Part shown: one piece after another, positions 35,261 through 46,974 of the stretch
Layout of the letters: each line of letters begins with the position of its first letter
Numbering within the stretch: position 1 is the first letter of the stretch
Assembly (NCBI RefSeq): GCF_008728515.1
Contig: NC_044984.1
Coordinates: 88,273,181 to 88,337,180, forward strand
Source: Papio anubis
Lineage: Eukaryota > Chordata > Mammalia > Primates > Cercopithecidae
Direction of reading: 5' to 3'
Length of the DNA: 64,000 bases
Program-made: the position numbers and the translations under genes
Notes under the pieces: generated by a model
Seen by the model: the letters and a program-made list of their open reading frames with translations, nothing else
Databases searched by the model: none
Told to the model about the DNA's origin: nothing

Positions 35261-37028
35261 TCTATGTGTGTCTTTATAGGTGAAGTGTATTTCTTGTAGG
35301 CACCAGATTAATGGGTCTTGTTTTTTTCATCCACTCATCCAGTCTATGTCTTTTGATTGGAGAGTTTAGTCCATTTACATTCAATGTTATTATTGATAAA
35401 TAAAGACTTACTTCTCCCACTTTGTTATTTGTTTTCTGGTTGTTTTGTGGTCTTCTCTTCCATCTTTCTATCCTTCCTGTCTTCCTTTAGTGAAGGTGAT
35501 TTTCTCTGGTGGTAAGATTTGGTTTCTTGCTTTTTATTTTTGTGTCTCCATTATATGTTTTTTTGGTTTGAGGTTACCACAAAGCTTGCAGATACTCTTA
35601 TGTCCCATTATTTTAACCTGTTAACAACACTCTTTGCATAAACAAACAAACAAACAATCAAAGAGAACACTAATAAAAGCTCTACACCTTAACTTTGTCC
35701 CCTTGCTTTTTAACTTTTTGTTATTTCTATTTATATCTTATTTTACTGACGTCTTGAAATGCTGTTGTCATTATTTTTTTTATTGGTTCATCATTTAGTC
35801 TTTCTATTCAGGATAAGAGTAGTTTACATATCACAATTACAGTGTTAAAATAGTCTGTGTTTTTCTGTGTACCCACCATTACTGGTGAGTTTTGTACTTT
35901 CAGGTGATTACTTAGTAATGTTCTTTTCTTTCTGATTGAAGTATTCCCTTTAGCATTTCTTATAGAACGGGTCTGGTGTTGATGAAATCCCCCAGCTGTT
36001 ATTTGTCTGGGAATGTCTTTATTTCTCTTTCATATTTGAAGGATATTTTTGCCAAATATACTATTCTAGGGTAAAAGTTTATTTTCTTCCTTCAGCACTT
36101 TAAATATGTCATGTCATTCTCTCCTGGGCTATTTCTCTTTTCAGTTTCCACTGAAAAGTCTGCTGCCAGACATAGTGGAGCTCTATTGTACTTTGTTTCT
36201 TTTCTCTTGCTGCTGTTAGGATCCGTTCTTTATTCTTGACCTTTGGGAGTTTGATTATTAAATGCCCTGAGGTAGTCTTCTTTAGGTTAAATCTGCTTGG
36301 TGTTCTATTACCTTCTTGTACTTGAATGTTGATATCTTTCTCTAGGTTTTGGAAGTTCTCTGATATTATTCATTTGAATAAACTTTCTACCCCTATCTCT
36401 TTCTCTACCTCCTCTTTATGGCCAATAACTCTTAGATTTGTCCTTTTGAAGCTATTTTTTAGATCCTATAGGTGTACTTCATTGTTATTCATTTCTCTTG
36501 TGTCTCTTCTGACTGTATTTTCAAATAGTCTGTCTTCAACCTCACCAATTCTTTCTTCCGCTTGATCCATTATGCTATTAAAGGACTCTGATGCATTCTT
36601 TAGTATACCAGTTGCATGTTTCAGCTTCAGAATTTTTGCTTAATTCTTCTTAATTATTTCAATCTCATTGTTAACTTTATCTGATAGAATTCTGAATTCC
36701 TTCCCTGTGTTATCTTGAATTTCTTTGAGTATCCTCAACACAGCTATTTTGAATTTTCTGTCTGAAAAGTCACATATCTCCATTTTTCCAGGGTTGGTCC
36801 CTGGTGGCTTATTTAGTTCATTTGGTGAGGTCGTGTTTCCCTGGATGGTGTTGATACTGGTAGATGTTCTTTAGTGTCTGGCCATTGAAGAGTGAGGTAT
36901 TTATTATAGTCCTCACTGTCTGGGCTTTATTGTAGCTGTCTTTCTTGGGAAGGCTTTTCAGATATTTGAAAGAACAAGAACCTGGGCGTTGTGATCTAAG
37001 CTGTATGTGCTTCACTGGGCACCCCAAG

Positions 37029-37150
37029 CCCAGTAACACTGTGGTTTTTGCAGACTCATAGAAGTACCGCCTTGATGGCCTTGGACAAGATCTGGGAGAA
37101 TTATCTGGAGTACCAGGCAGAGACTCTTGTTCTCTTCCCATACTTACTCC
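37029..37150 (+). repeat. Inverted repeat, left arm, L1 5'UTR
   Basis: Its reverse complement matches 38092-38214 with about 11 mismatches in 122 bp. The loop between the arms is about 940 bp. Confidence 0.88.
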
Positions 37151-37329
37151 CAAACAAACAGAATCTCTCTTTGTTTGGAGCCACCTAAAGCTGGGGTGTA
37201 GTGACACAAGAACCTCTGTGGCCGCCACCACTATGACTGCTCTGGATCACACCTGAAGTCAGCACAGCACTGGATCTCACCAAAGGCCTGCTGTAGCCAC
37301 TCACTAGCTACTGCCTATGTTCACTCAAG

Positions 37330-38480
37330 GCCCTAGGGCTCTTCGATCACTTGATACCCAAGCCAGCCAGGCCTGTGACCTTCCCTTCAGGGTGGCGAGG
37401 TCCCCCAGGCACCAGGTGGGTGCAGAGGTGCTGTACAGGAGTCAGGGAATATAGTCAAAAACCTTAGAAGCCTACCTGGTGTTCTATTGTACTGCAGCTG
37501 AGCTGGCACTCAAACCACAAGGTGCAGATCAATGCACAAGATGCAGTCCTTCCTCCTCTGCCTTCCCTTTTCCAAAGAGAGAGGAGCTTCACTCTGTAGC
37601 CACTACCACTCCAGGCCAGAAGGAGTACTGCCACACTACCACCAATGTTCTCTTAAGGCCCAAGGGCTCTTAAGTCAGCTTATAGTGAATGCTGCCTGGC
37701 CTGGGACTCACTCTTTAGGGCCATGTGCTCCTCTCTGGCCCAGGACAGGTCCAGAAATGCCATCCAAAAGTCAAGTACTGGAGTCGAGGGCTCCAAGAGG
37801 CTGCTTGGTGCTCTATCCCCCTGTGGCTGTGCTAGTACCTAAGTTGCAAGGCAGAGTTCCCTTTGCTTTTCCCTCTGCTTTTCTCAAGCAGAAGGAGTTT
37901 TGCCCCACAACCACCACAAATAGTAATGTCCCGAGTCTCACCTGAAGCCAGCCAGTCTCAGAGACTTACTCAAGGCCCCCAACATTTTACCTGGGTGTTG
38001 CTGCTGGTTATTCAGGGCCCAAGGGCTCTTCAGTTAGTAGGTGATGAATGCTGCCAGGACTGTGTCCTTTCCTTCACGTAAGGAAAGTACAGGAGTAAGT
38101 ATGGGAAGAGAACAAAAGTCTCTGCCTGGTTATCCAGATAAATCTCCCAGATTTTGTCCAAGACCATCAAGGTGATACCTCTACGAGTCTGCAAGAACCA
38201 CAGTGTTACTGGGGAATGGGTTCCCTCCTGGCCCAGGGTATGTCTAGAAATGTCATCTGGGAGCTAGGATCTGGAATGAAGGCCTCAGGACCCTGATTAG
38301 TGCCCTCTGCTGCTGTGGCTGAGCTGGTATCCAAGATGCAAGATGCAGTACTCTCCACTCTTCCCTCTTCTCTCCTGAATCAGAACGAAGGGGTATCTTT
38401 TGAAGCCATGAGCTGTGTAGCCTGGGGTAGGGTAGGGGTAATGCCAGCACTCCCTTGGATATCCCAGCTGGTGTCTCAGT
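37330..38480. repeat. Diverged tandem-like units in the L1 5'UTR
   Basis: The word (A/C)AAGGGCTCTT or AGGGCTCTTCGATC recurs at about 37335, 37660 and 38018, and a CTGAGCTGG...AAG-GCA-type word recurs at about 37495, 37825 and 38322. Spacing is about 330-500 bp, suggesting an internally repeated 5'UTR. Confidence 0.6.
38092..38214 (-). repeat. Inverted repeat, right arm, L1 5'UTR
   Basis: Begins GGAGTAAGTATGGGAAGAG and ends CACAGTGTTACTGGG, matching the minus strand of 37029-37150. Confidence 0.88.
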
Positions 38481-38975
38481 AGGTCACGTGCCCCACCTCT
38501 AGTCCACTCTCTTTAGGCCTTGTTCAGCACTAGGATTCGCTCAGTCTTCCAGTCCTTATGGCCTAGACTGCCTTTTAAGTTTATTTAGAAACACAGCACT
38601 GTAGCCCATGGTGGTGAGGTTTGCGGGAACTCAAGTTCTGACCACTGGGACCATGAATTCCCTCTGGCTAGGGCTGATTTAAATGCTTCCTCCATGAGTG
38701 GGCATTAGCTGAGTTTGGTCCTGTTTCCCTTTCCGCTCTAACCTGACAGCACAGTGGGGAAGGGTGGCATCGGCAATTCAAGACTGTTTTTTCTATCTCT
38801 TCAGTGGCCCTTTCATCAATATGAAGATAAAACCAGGTACTATGAGGGCTCGCCTGATTTTTGGTTCTGATGAAGGTGGTTTTTTTCTGTATAGATCGTT
38901 GTTAAATTGGTGTCCTTGCTGCGGGGGAAGATAGGTGGCACTTTGTATTCCGCCATCTTGCTCTGCCTCCAAAAT

Positions 38976-39500
38976 CTCCCACAATTTTTATTAAGCAGAT
39001 TTTTTTCTTCTGAATCTTCTATATTGTTTATTTTTTTCCTCATAATTTTTTTCTCTAGCTTTTTGCACTATGTTCAGGGAGAATACCTTGATTTGGTCTT
39101 CCAAATCACTAGTTCTCTTTTCGACTGTATCTGTTCTGTACTTCATTTCTGGTATTGAGTTTCTATAATTTGTTAATCATATTTTTAGTTTTTAAAGATT
39201 TCTTTCTTTTTCTCCGATTGCTGCTTTTTCTACAGCGCTTTTTTTTATGGATCTAATAAGGATTTTATCTCAGGAAACTTAAGAAAATTACTTGAATGTT
39301 CTCTTTGGCTGCCTGCATTTGTTGTCTCCTTAGAATTTAATTCTGTACTCATTTAGCTTTCAGGCTATGAGGTTGGTTCTAAGGTCTGGTGATTCTCAGT
39401 TATTCCTTTGCAAATGAAATTGACCTGCATTGGTAACTGGTCTCCTTTCCTCACCAATTGTTTTGGTTTCCTTCCAACATCTCTGCCCTGTCCGCCCACT
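38976..39500 (-). mobile_element. Possible older L1 sequence, antisense
   Basis: T-rich sequence beyond the L1 5' end, of a type similar to 25016-26460. Family uncertain. Confidence 0.35.
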
Positions 39501-41827
39501 AAATGTGGTGACTAACTGTAACACGTGTTGTACTCCAAAGTTCATGGGCAGGCGGGGGAGGTCAGCAGGTTGGCCTCAAATAAACAAGTAGGGAAAGTTA
39601 CCTTTTAGCACCTCAGGGCATTTCACACCTGTCCCCAGTTGTGTCTTTCCTTAATTAACAGTTCAATAATAACTGGAGCAATGCTCTACTTTTCTCTCTC
39701 ACCCCAGTTCTTATTCTAAGGATCTCCCATGACTGATCCTTTACTCAGAAAGCCTGGGAGCAAACACAATAACTAGCTGCTCTATATGCCACTGGGAGAG
39801 GTGGGGCACTGGCCTGGCACTTCATCTTTCTGGTCAAGCATCCTGCAATACCTCCTGTCCTGTTGACCTTGGGCTTATTTTTCTCTTGAGAAAATTAGCA
39901 TATTCAGATTTTACAGTAATATCAAACACCTACTCTATGCCAGGAGCTATGCAAGGCAGAAATAATACAGTAATGAATACAACAGATGGTGACTTGTCCC
40001 AGTGAAGTTTACAGGCTCGAGAATTATTTATCCAGCAGCTCTGTCCTTCAGTGTGGTGGACTGTGTGTTTCTCAGTGCTTTGGTATTCCTGTCAGCCTAC
40101 TACCATTCAGAAATTCTTCAACTCCCCTCAACTGACATTTTCTAGGTAATGCCTAGGACTTAGTCTTATCTCATGGATCACATTTCACTGAGATCTGGAA
40201 AGGAGGAAGCATGCAGGCTCAGTGCACCACCTTGAACCAACCCTTTTTTTTTTTTTTCCTTCAAGTGGAAGAGGAAGAGCTAGTGGAGTTCAGATGTCCT
40301 TTATGACTCTGTAAACAAAAGAGGCCATTTCCACTCCACAAAGAAAGGCTTTGAGTACACTTATTCCTACTTGGTCCTGGCTCTGTAACTGGAGTTTGGC
40401 AGGAGAAATCAGAGTCCTAGTCATATTCTAACGTCAGGGAGCAAGTCTAGGAATGGAACTGCGCAGCTCACCATCTTGCTTTTTCATTTTGCTTCTTCTA
40501 ACATTTTTCATGATCCCCTAATCAGTGTGACTTTTAAAAATATGGTTTGGAAGGTGCCACTTTTGGAGCATGAGAATAGAAGAGCATCTCATCCCCTCAC
40601 TCTCCCCCGTACATCCCAACCCCTACCATGCTTCGAAAGGACTGTCTCTACAAATTTTGCTTCCCTCCCTGATGTCTGAAGATCAGTCAGATAGGTGGAT
40701 TTCTTTAGGTCTTCTTCGGAACCCAAAAGATCTCTTTCTGCCTTTCAGTTTCTCCCGAGCTTTGGCAGAAACTCTATTTTCGGTACTTTTTCTAGTTGAC
40801 CTTTGTTGATAAGTTCCTTCCCCCGCTCTGGTTTCAGTAGATTTGTTTTTGTTAGAGCCAAACTGAGTGAAAGGCTTTCCTTCTCGGAAATAAGGACAAA
40901 CACCCCATTAGACAGCTTGTTTAGCCACCCTTAGGCAAACACCAAATTGAGCATTTAGCAATTTCTTTTTTGAAGCTGGAGGGAAGGGTCCAAGAAAGCC
41001 AACTCCCAGTTCCAAGAAAGTGTAGACACTATTTGTGTACTTTTCTTTAGATGGTTGTCATTTTTAACCAAGTAGCTACACTGTCAACCTCTGATACCTC
41101 TGTGACCACATCTAGGTGACAAAGTCAATCAAACCACCCTTGGCCTACCTGCCCCAAAGCAACAAAGATCTTATCTTCTGATGAGGATTTAAGAAAGACT
41201 AAGTCATCCTGACAAGGAGGAAGTTAACAAAGGTTCAGGCAGCACTATTTTTTTTTCTTTTTTTTTTTTTTTTTGGCAGCAGTGGTATTACTGTGGCTGG
41301 TTTCTTTTAGCACACAAAAAAGATTGTGGCTAATAGATATGTTAGAGCTTTTTAGAAACACGTCCTATTTTTTTGTGTGTTCTGCAGCTCTCAAAAAAAA
41401 CACCAAAAAACAAAAAAAAAAACAAGGGGGGAAATCAATCCTTTGCAGCTTCCAAGAAAATGGTTTTTCTTTTCTTCTTTTTGTTTGTCATACATCTAAA
41501 TCCTAGAATCATTTAGAAAGAGGGAGGGATGAACGTTTTCAAAAGAATTGGTTCCCTCACTCCACACATGCAGTTACAAGCATGTGAAGAAGAGAAGGGA
41601 AGGTACTATTGGTATTCCTGGGTCACAGTTTGGACTTTTGATTTAAGTAGAGAAGACGTGTACTCTATAGTCAACATTTATTATATAAAGTTGCCCCTGA
41701 GACTAATCCTCAGAAACTAGATAAATAGAACTGTGTGCTCTGACAAAGTGTCTCCCTTGGAGATTATCTCACGAGGATATGAAAACATTATACCCTACAC
41801 CAAAGATGTGGGTGATTGAAATATATA
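39501..41827. other. Intergenic DNA without a recognised gene
   Basis: 39900-40020 looks like an ancient MIR/L2-type remnant. A T-rich run lies at 41249-41274 and an A-rich run at 41392-41423. Open frames such as 40476-40679 have no known domain. Confidence 0.4.
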
Positions 41828-42123
41828 GGCTGGGCACGGCGGCTCATGCCTGTAATCCTAGAACTTTGGGAGGCTGAGGCAGGCAGATCACCAGAGGTCA
41901 GGAGTTTGAAGCTAACCTGGCCAACCTGGTAAAACCCCATCTCTACTAAAAATGGAAAAATTAGCTGGGCTTGGTGGCACGTGCCTGTAGTCCCAGCTAC
42001 TTGGGAGGCAGAGGGAGAGAATCACTTGAACCCATGAGGCAGAGGTTGCAGTGAGCTGAAATCTTGCCACTGCACTCCAGCCTGGGCAACAGAGTAAGAC
42101 TCCATCTAAAAAAAAAAAAAAAA
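41828..42123 (+). mobile_element. AluS, sense, first of a head-to-tail pair
   Basis: GGCTGGGCACGGCGGCTCAT to a tail of about 18 A. The next Alu begins immediately after the tail. Confidence 0.94.
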
Positions 42124-42422
42124 GGCTGGCATGGTGGCTCACGCCTGTAATCCCAGCACTTTGGGAGTCTGAGGCAGGTGGGTCACAAGGTCAGGAGTTC
42201 AAGACCAGCCTGGCCAACATGGTGAAACCCCATCTCTACTAAAAATACAAAAAATTAGCCAGGCATGGTGGCAGGCACCTGTAATCCCAGTTACTCAGGA
42301 GGCTGAGGCAGGAGAATCACTTGAACCCGGGAAACGGAGGTTGCAGTGAGCCAAGTCTGCACCACTGCACTCCAGCCTGGGTGACACAGTGAGACTCTCT
42401 GTCTCAAAAAAAAAAAAAAAAA
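42124..42422 (+). mobile_element. AluS/Y, sense, second of the pair
   Basis: GGCTGGCATGGTGGCTCACG to a tail of about 18 A. It probably inserted into the tail of the first Alu. Confidence 0.94.
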
Positions 42423-42495
42423 GAAAAATATATACATATTACACACACAAACACACCCTCTCCCCCGACCCCCATGTGTGTGTGTGTCTTAAACA
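42423..42495. repeat. Low-complexity CA/TG-rich tail region
   Basis: ACACACACAAACACACC and TGTGTGTGTGTGTC around a C-rich spacer, able to pair with each other as a short hairpin. Confidence 0.6.
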
Positions 42496-42860
42496 CTCAT
42501 ACATACCTAAATTTGTATATAAAGATTTGTATAGAGGGCCTTGTTTTTGAGATACATCATGAATATAATGTCTATTTATACCTCTTCTTGTCTGGGTAAC
42601 TCTCAATTTTCTTTGCAATCACCTTTAAAATAAATGTGGCCTCTTTCTGAGTTAATGTTTTTGAACTTTTCAATACCTATACATAAATCAGCAGATCAAC
42701 TTCTGAAGACAGCGTTGTCTTCAAGGGAAGGAGAGGGAATGCACAGAAAGAGGGAAGCAGGTTTCCTGGAGCCTTTGGCTCAATGTTAGGTCAAGCTTGA
42801 GATTCCAGAGTTAGGAGACACTACAGATGGAACTGGCCTTTGTGGTTTCCTTTCCATTCT

Positions 42861-42978
42861 CTTCCTTTCCTTTCCTTTCCTTTCCTTTCCTTTCCTTTCC
42901 TTTCCTTTCCTTTTTCCTTTCCTTTTTCCTTTCCTTTTTCCTTTCCTTTCCTTTCCTTTTCCTTTTCCTTTTCCTTTC
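42861..42978. repeat. TTTCC pentanucleotide array, about 118 bp
   Basis: A pure CTTTC-type block to about 42910, then longer TTTTTCC and TTTTCC variants. The words TTCCATTCT occur on both sides. Pure-pyrimidine on one strand. Confidence 0.95.
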
Positions 42979-43596
42979 CATTCTGTGATTCTTAAGGGTA
43001 CCCTCAGACTTTGGAATTAACGTCTGACTGTCTCAGGGGACTGTGTCAATTGAGTAAAAACAGACCCAAAGTGGCAACATGAAGAGACTTGGAATTAATA
43101 TCTCTTTGGGGCCAAAATATTCAGCATAAATAAGCACAATTTGATTAACGTGGGATGTAATTTAATTAGGCATATGGACAAAGGAGGGAGAAAAGGTTCT
43201 CCACTGTGAAGACGAGATCACTCTATCGTACATGCTGGAACTAAAATTATGAGGGCAAGTTTGAAGATAATATAAAAACCCATATTTAAGTCCAAGAGGT
43301 TTCTTAGACTTCTCTTTTATTTCCACATGTGGACTTATTCAGCAATCTATAGTGTCAATAAAATTTAATGTAAACTGCTACATTTGGCTTTCTACCAAAA
43401 GAAATTCAAACCCTACACTTTTGACATTTAAAATGTGAAGTATTACTATAAGCTACATATAAAACTAAATTTCCTTCTTTCTTTTACTGAATAATCATTT
43501 ATTGAGATAGTAATATGGGGTCTGGTACCACATAAGACATTAAGAATTTAAAGATAAGTAAGAAATAGTCCATCTCTGACCTCAAGGAGCGAGAAA
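42979..43596. other. Intergenic DNA without a recognised gene
   Basis: 43480-43590 resembles an ancient repeat (TTTATTGAGATAGTAATATG, then AGTCCATCTCTGACCTCAAG). Otherwise unassigned. Confidence 0.4.
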
Positions 43597-43927
43597 GGCT
43601 GAGCATGGTGGCTCCCGTAATTACTCCTGTAATCTCAGCACTTTAAAAGGCCAAGGTAGGAGGATCACTTGAGGCCAGGGGTTTGACATCAGCCTGGGCA
43701 ATATAGCAAGATCCCATCTCTAAAACAAACAAACAAACAAACAAAAACCACTACCTTAGACTAGCATAGTGGCACGTGCCTGTAGTCCTAGCTAATTGGA
43801 AGGCTGAGACTGGAGGATCTGTTAAGCCCAGGAGTCCTAGGCTGCAGTGAGCTAGGATCATACCACAGTACTTCAGCCTGGGAGACAGAGTGAGACCTTG
43901 TCTCTAAAACAATAAAATAAAATAAAA
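43597..43927 (+). mobile_element. AluJ, sense
   Basis: GGCTGAGCATGGTGGCTCCC, a middle A-rich AAACAAACAAAC linker, right arm and AATAAAATAAAA tail. AAGGAGC(G/A)AGRAA on both sides is a target-site duplication. Confidence 0.92.
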
Positions 43928-44029
43928 AGGAGCAAGGAAATGTCAGGCAATGATTCATAAAAGGACAATGAAGGGTACATTCTGAGAATGGAATCCCATA
44001 GGCCTCTCCAGGAGGCTTCTCAGGATGTG

Positions 44030-44240
44030 ACAAAAGGGTGATCCAAGAGAAAAAGCAGCCAAGATGGAGGCTGCAGAGTCCCAGCCTCAGAAGTAACACA
44101 CTAGCACTTCTGCTACAGTTTTTTGATCACACAGATCAACACTGTCACGGGCAGGAGGGGACTAAAAAAGGGTGTGAATACCAGGAACGGAGGCTCATTG
44201 GGGACTGTCTGGGAAGGCTGGCTACCACAGTTCCCCAGAG
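44030..44240. repeat. Old interspersed repeat end, family unassigned
   Basis: GATCACACAGATCAACACTG and GGGTGTGAATACCAGGAACG followed by GGCTGGCTACCACAG belong to the same ancient family suspected at 10100-10560. Confidence 0.5.
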
Positions 44241-44440
44241 ACAGGCAGAGGACATAAGTCAAATAACAAAGTTCTGCATTTTATTAACTGAGCCACCATC
44301 CAATAACCTCCATTACAAGTTTTAACTAAAAATGAATAGAAGCCATAAGGCCTAAGCAGAATCTCCTACTTCTTCCTGAATCTAAACCTTGGGATCTTAG
44401 TACCTTCTTAGAAGGATGCATAGAGGAAAAATAACAAAAT

Positions 44441-44864
44441 TGATAGAGACAGGAGACAGTCAGAGGTCCCTGGTGAAACCCCTCCTTCAAGCCTAAAACA
44501 GCCTGAAGGCTGAAAAACCTGACTGCTGGTCCCAGATGAAGCCTACTATTTCCTGACTGATTCTTTCTGAGTAACGCCCACCTGCATGCAGGGAGGACAC
44601 GGGGTGGAGCCTCGGGAAGTTCATGGAATTTGCAGCCAGGAGGAGCCTGGCCTCTCCTGTTCCTGTGTGGTGACCTGGGATACAATCTGTGAGGTGGGAA
44701 TCCTGCTAGCAGGATTTTCTCTCACTTTGCAGATAATTATGTTCCCTTTTATCTTTTTGCCCAATAAATTCCTCTCCTCACCCTTCTATGTGTCCGTGAG
44801 CCTAATCTTTCCTGGTTGAGTGACAAGAACCTGGTTTTAGCTGAACTAAGGAGAAAATTCTGCA
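44441..44864 (+). mobile_element. Solo LTR, ERVK-like, with flanking duplication
   Basis: Starts TGATAGAGACAGGAGACAG and ends CTGCA; ACAAAAT flanks it at 44434-44440 and 44865-44871. AATAAA at 44763-44768 fits an LTR polyadenylation signal, followed by TGTGTCCGTGAGCC-type U5. No internal retroviral sequence adjoins it, so it is a solo LTR formed by recombination. Family is a guess (ERVK LTR22-like); if only AAAT is the true duplication, an ERV1 origin ending ...AACA also fits. Confidence 0.78.
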
Positions 44865-44871
44865 ACAAAAT

Positions 44872-45654
44872 GACAGAGAAAATAAAGTGACTTATCTCCT
44901 TAGTCACTTGTATGAGGAGGTGGCGAATCGGAGAGGAGACTGAGTGCACTTGTCCACCCAACTGCTTAGAGTGGGACAGATGCAGAACCATTCCGGAGTA
45001 TGGCATCTCTGTCTACTAACTACAAGCTTCTATCTCTGGTCCCAGACTCTGACCAATCAGATTAGCAACTCCTCTTCCCTTGGGTTGGGGGCAGGGATGC
45101 TAGGAAGAGGTGGGAATGACATGGGAGAAGGACGCACAAGTCATTTCTCTTGTACAGAAGGTATTGTCTTCCCTGTTTTTCATATAAGGAAACTGAGATG
45201 TGGAAAGATTAACTGAAGTTTGGTGAGGCCTGTTTCCAAGAAACAGACCGGGACTGAAAATCCCAGCTTTTAAATTCAGCCATAGTGGTCACATCAGGTC
45301 AAAGACACCGTAATTGCTGCTGAACTTGTGGTGAACTCCAGATTTATCTTTTAGGCATTTCTTCTATGTCACAGGTATTTGGGTTATCCATTAAACCAAA
45401 GAGCCTCTTAAAGAAATAGAAACATGGGAGGAAACTTGGAAACATTTTTTGTGATCCGTTCTTTGCAGAGATAAAGAAACTGACATCCCTGGGGAATGAA
45501 GCCTAGGTCCTCGTACCCCCCTACCCCAGTCTGGTGCTTTTTCCTCAGTGGCACTGTGGAAGGGTTGTTGAGTATGTGTTCCCTCAGAGGCCGACTGGAA
45601 CCTTCCTCTTCACCAACTGAGTGAGAGGCAGGTGAGTGTCATGAAAAGAACAGT
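44872..45654. other. Intergenic DNA; MIR-like piece
   Basis: 45165-45260 has CATATAAGGAAACTGAGATG, an antisense MIR core word. Nothing else recognised. Confidence 0.45.
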
Positions 45655-45815
45655 TCTTGGAGCTGGAAGCCCCCAGTGAAGTCCCAGCTCCATTCTGTAT
45701 AATAAGCTTGTGTGATCTGGGTATACTGTCCTCAGTTTCTTCTTTTGAAAAATGGGTATAATGAAATTTGCCACCCTCTCAGGATGGTTGTAAGGATGAA
45801 AGAAGATACTAACTA
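45655..45815 (+). repeat. MIR fragment, sense
   Basis: CCAGTGAAGTCCCAGCTCC, CTTGTGTGATCTGGGTATAC and TTTGAAAAATGGGTATAATG in MIR order, cut off by the following Alu. Confidence 0.7.
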
Positions 45816-45832
45816 TGAAAGATCTCCGTAGG

Positions 45833-46131
45833 GGCCAGGCACAGCGGCTCAAACCTGTAATCCCAGCACTTTGGGAGGCCAAGGCAGGCAGATCACTTGA
45901 GGTCAGGAGTTTGAGACCAGCCTGGCCAACATGGCAAAACCCTGTCTCTACTAAAAGTACAAAAATTAGCCGGGGATGGTGGCAGCCACCTGTAATCCCA
46001 GCTACTCGGGAGGCTGAGGCAGGAGAATTGCTTGAACCTAGGAGGCGGAGGTTGTAGTGAGTCGAGATCATGCCATTACACTCCAGCCTGGGTGACAGAG
46101 GGAGACTCTGCCTCACATAAAATAAAATAAA
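45833..46131 (+). mobile_element. AluS, sense
   Basis: GGCCAGGCACAGCGGCTCAA to an AAATAAAATAAA tail. AAAGATCTC(C/T)GTAGG on both sides is a target-site duplication. Confidence 0.94.
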
Positions 46132-46227
46132 GATCTCTGTAGGATCCCAGGTGCTGGGCAAAGGTAAGGAATCAGTCTTTGTATCTATAAGATATACAAC
46201 TGCCAAGCTAAGATGGCCGTGCCTCTA

Positions 46228-46248
46228 GCTGCTGCTGCTGCTGCTGCT
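46228..46248. repeat. GCT trinucleotide run, seven units
   Basis: GCT x7 ends exactly where the poly(T) of the antisense Alu begins. Intergenic, not coding. Confidence 0.93.
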
Positions 46249-46542
46249 TTTTTTTTTTTTTTTTGAGACAGAATCTTGCTCTGTCACCCAGGCTGGAGTG
46301 CAGTCACATAGTCTTGGCTCACTGCAACCTCCACCTCCTGGGCTCAATCCTCCCACCTCAGCCTCCCAAATAGCTAGGACTACAGGTGCATGCCACTAAA
46401 CCTGGCTAAGTTTTATATTTTTTGCAGAAATGGGGTTTTGCCATGTTGCCCAGGCTGGTCTCAAACTCTTGAGCTCAAGCGATCTGTCCACCTTGGCCTG
46501 CTAAAGTGCTGGGATTACGGGTGTGAACCACTGCGCCCAGCC
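46247..46542 (-). mobile_element. AluS/J, antisense
   Basis: TTTGAGACAGAATCTTGCTC to GTGAACCACTGCGCCCAGCC; GCCTCT(A/T)GCT words lie on both sides. Confidence 0.93.
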
Positions 46543-46970
46543 TGCCTCTTGCTTCTTACATTTCACTGCCTGGAGAGTTTATCAACTCCCCACCCGTAGG
46601 CATTTCACTCCCTCCTCCTCCCATGATTTTGTTTCACCTGATGGTAGTTCAGCTGAATTCTGGAGACAGGCGGTTCAAGTAATGGGAGAGGTCAGTGACT
46701 CAGTCTTCTGTGTGGGATGAGGTTTTCCCTTCCCCATGACCACAAGAATGAGCAGAGTATGTGGATCTTACTTTGAAGGAACGAAAGCAAACAATCCTAT
46801 CATTTAATAGGAGCTTTAAGAACTTTAGCAGCATGGGTGAGTGTGGTCATCGAGACTGTCTGGCAACTGCCCCTGCTAACAGTGGAGATTTATTATCATA
46901 GAAAATCATTTCAATCTGCGGAGGTTCCAAAGGGACCATTATATGGTCATGGGCATAATTAATAGCAGAA
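46543..46970. other. Intergenic DNA without a recognised feature
   Basis: No confident gene or repeat. Confidence 0.4.
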
Positions 46971-46974
46971 CTGT

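Larger units (their letters stand above)
31270..38975 (-). mobile_element. Near-full-length L1, antisense, inactive
   Basis: Runs from the L1 3'UTR at low coordinates through ORF2 and ORF1-like text to a 5' end at about 38945-38970 whose minus strand reads GGCAGAGCAAGATGGCGGAA, a typical L1 start. At about 7.7 kb it is longer than modern L1 (about 6 kb), mainly because of a long, repetitive 5'UTR (about 36830-38975). All coding parts are broken. Likely an L1PB/L1MA-age subfamily, not assigned exactly. Confidence 0.85.

Noticed and set aside
36818..37231. 137-codon minus-strand open frame
   Set aside because: Lies in the L1 5'UTR/ORF1 border; no intact L1 ORF1 features.
37330..38480. CRISPR-like or satellite array
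   Set aside because: Repeat units are long, diverged and within an L1 5'UTR; there are no short identical repeats with unique spacers.
45610..46206. 198-codon minus-strand open frame
   Set aside because: Most of it is the translated antisense Alu; phrases such as GFCHVGQAGLKLLTSSD are typical of Alu.
46228..46248. Coding polyglutamine, polyleucine or polyalanine tract
   Set aside because: The GCT run sits between an Alu tail and intergenic DNA with no exon signals.
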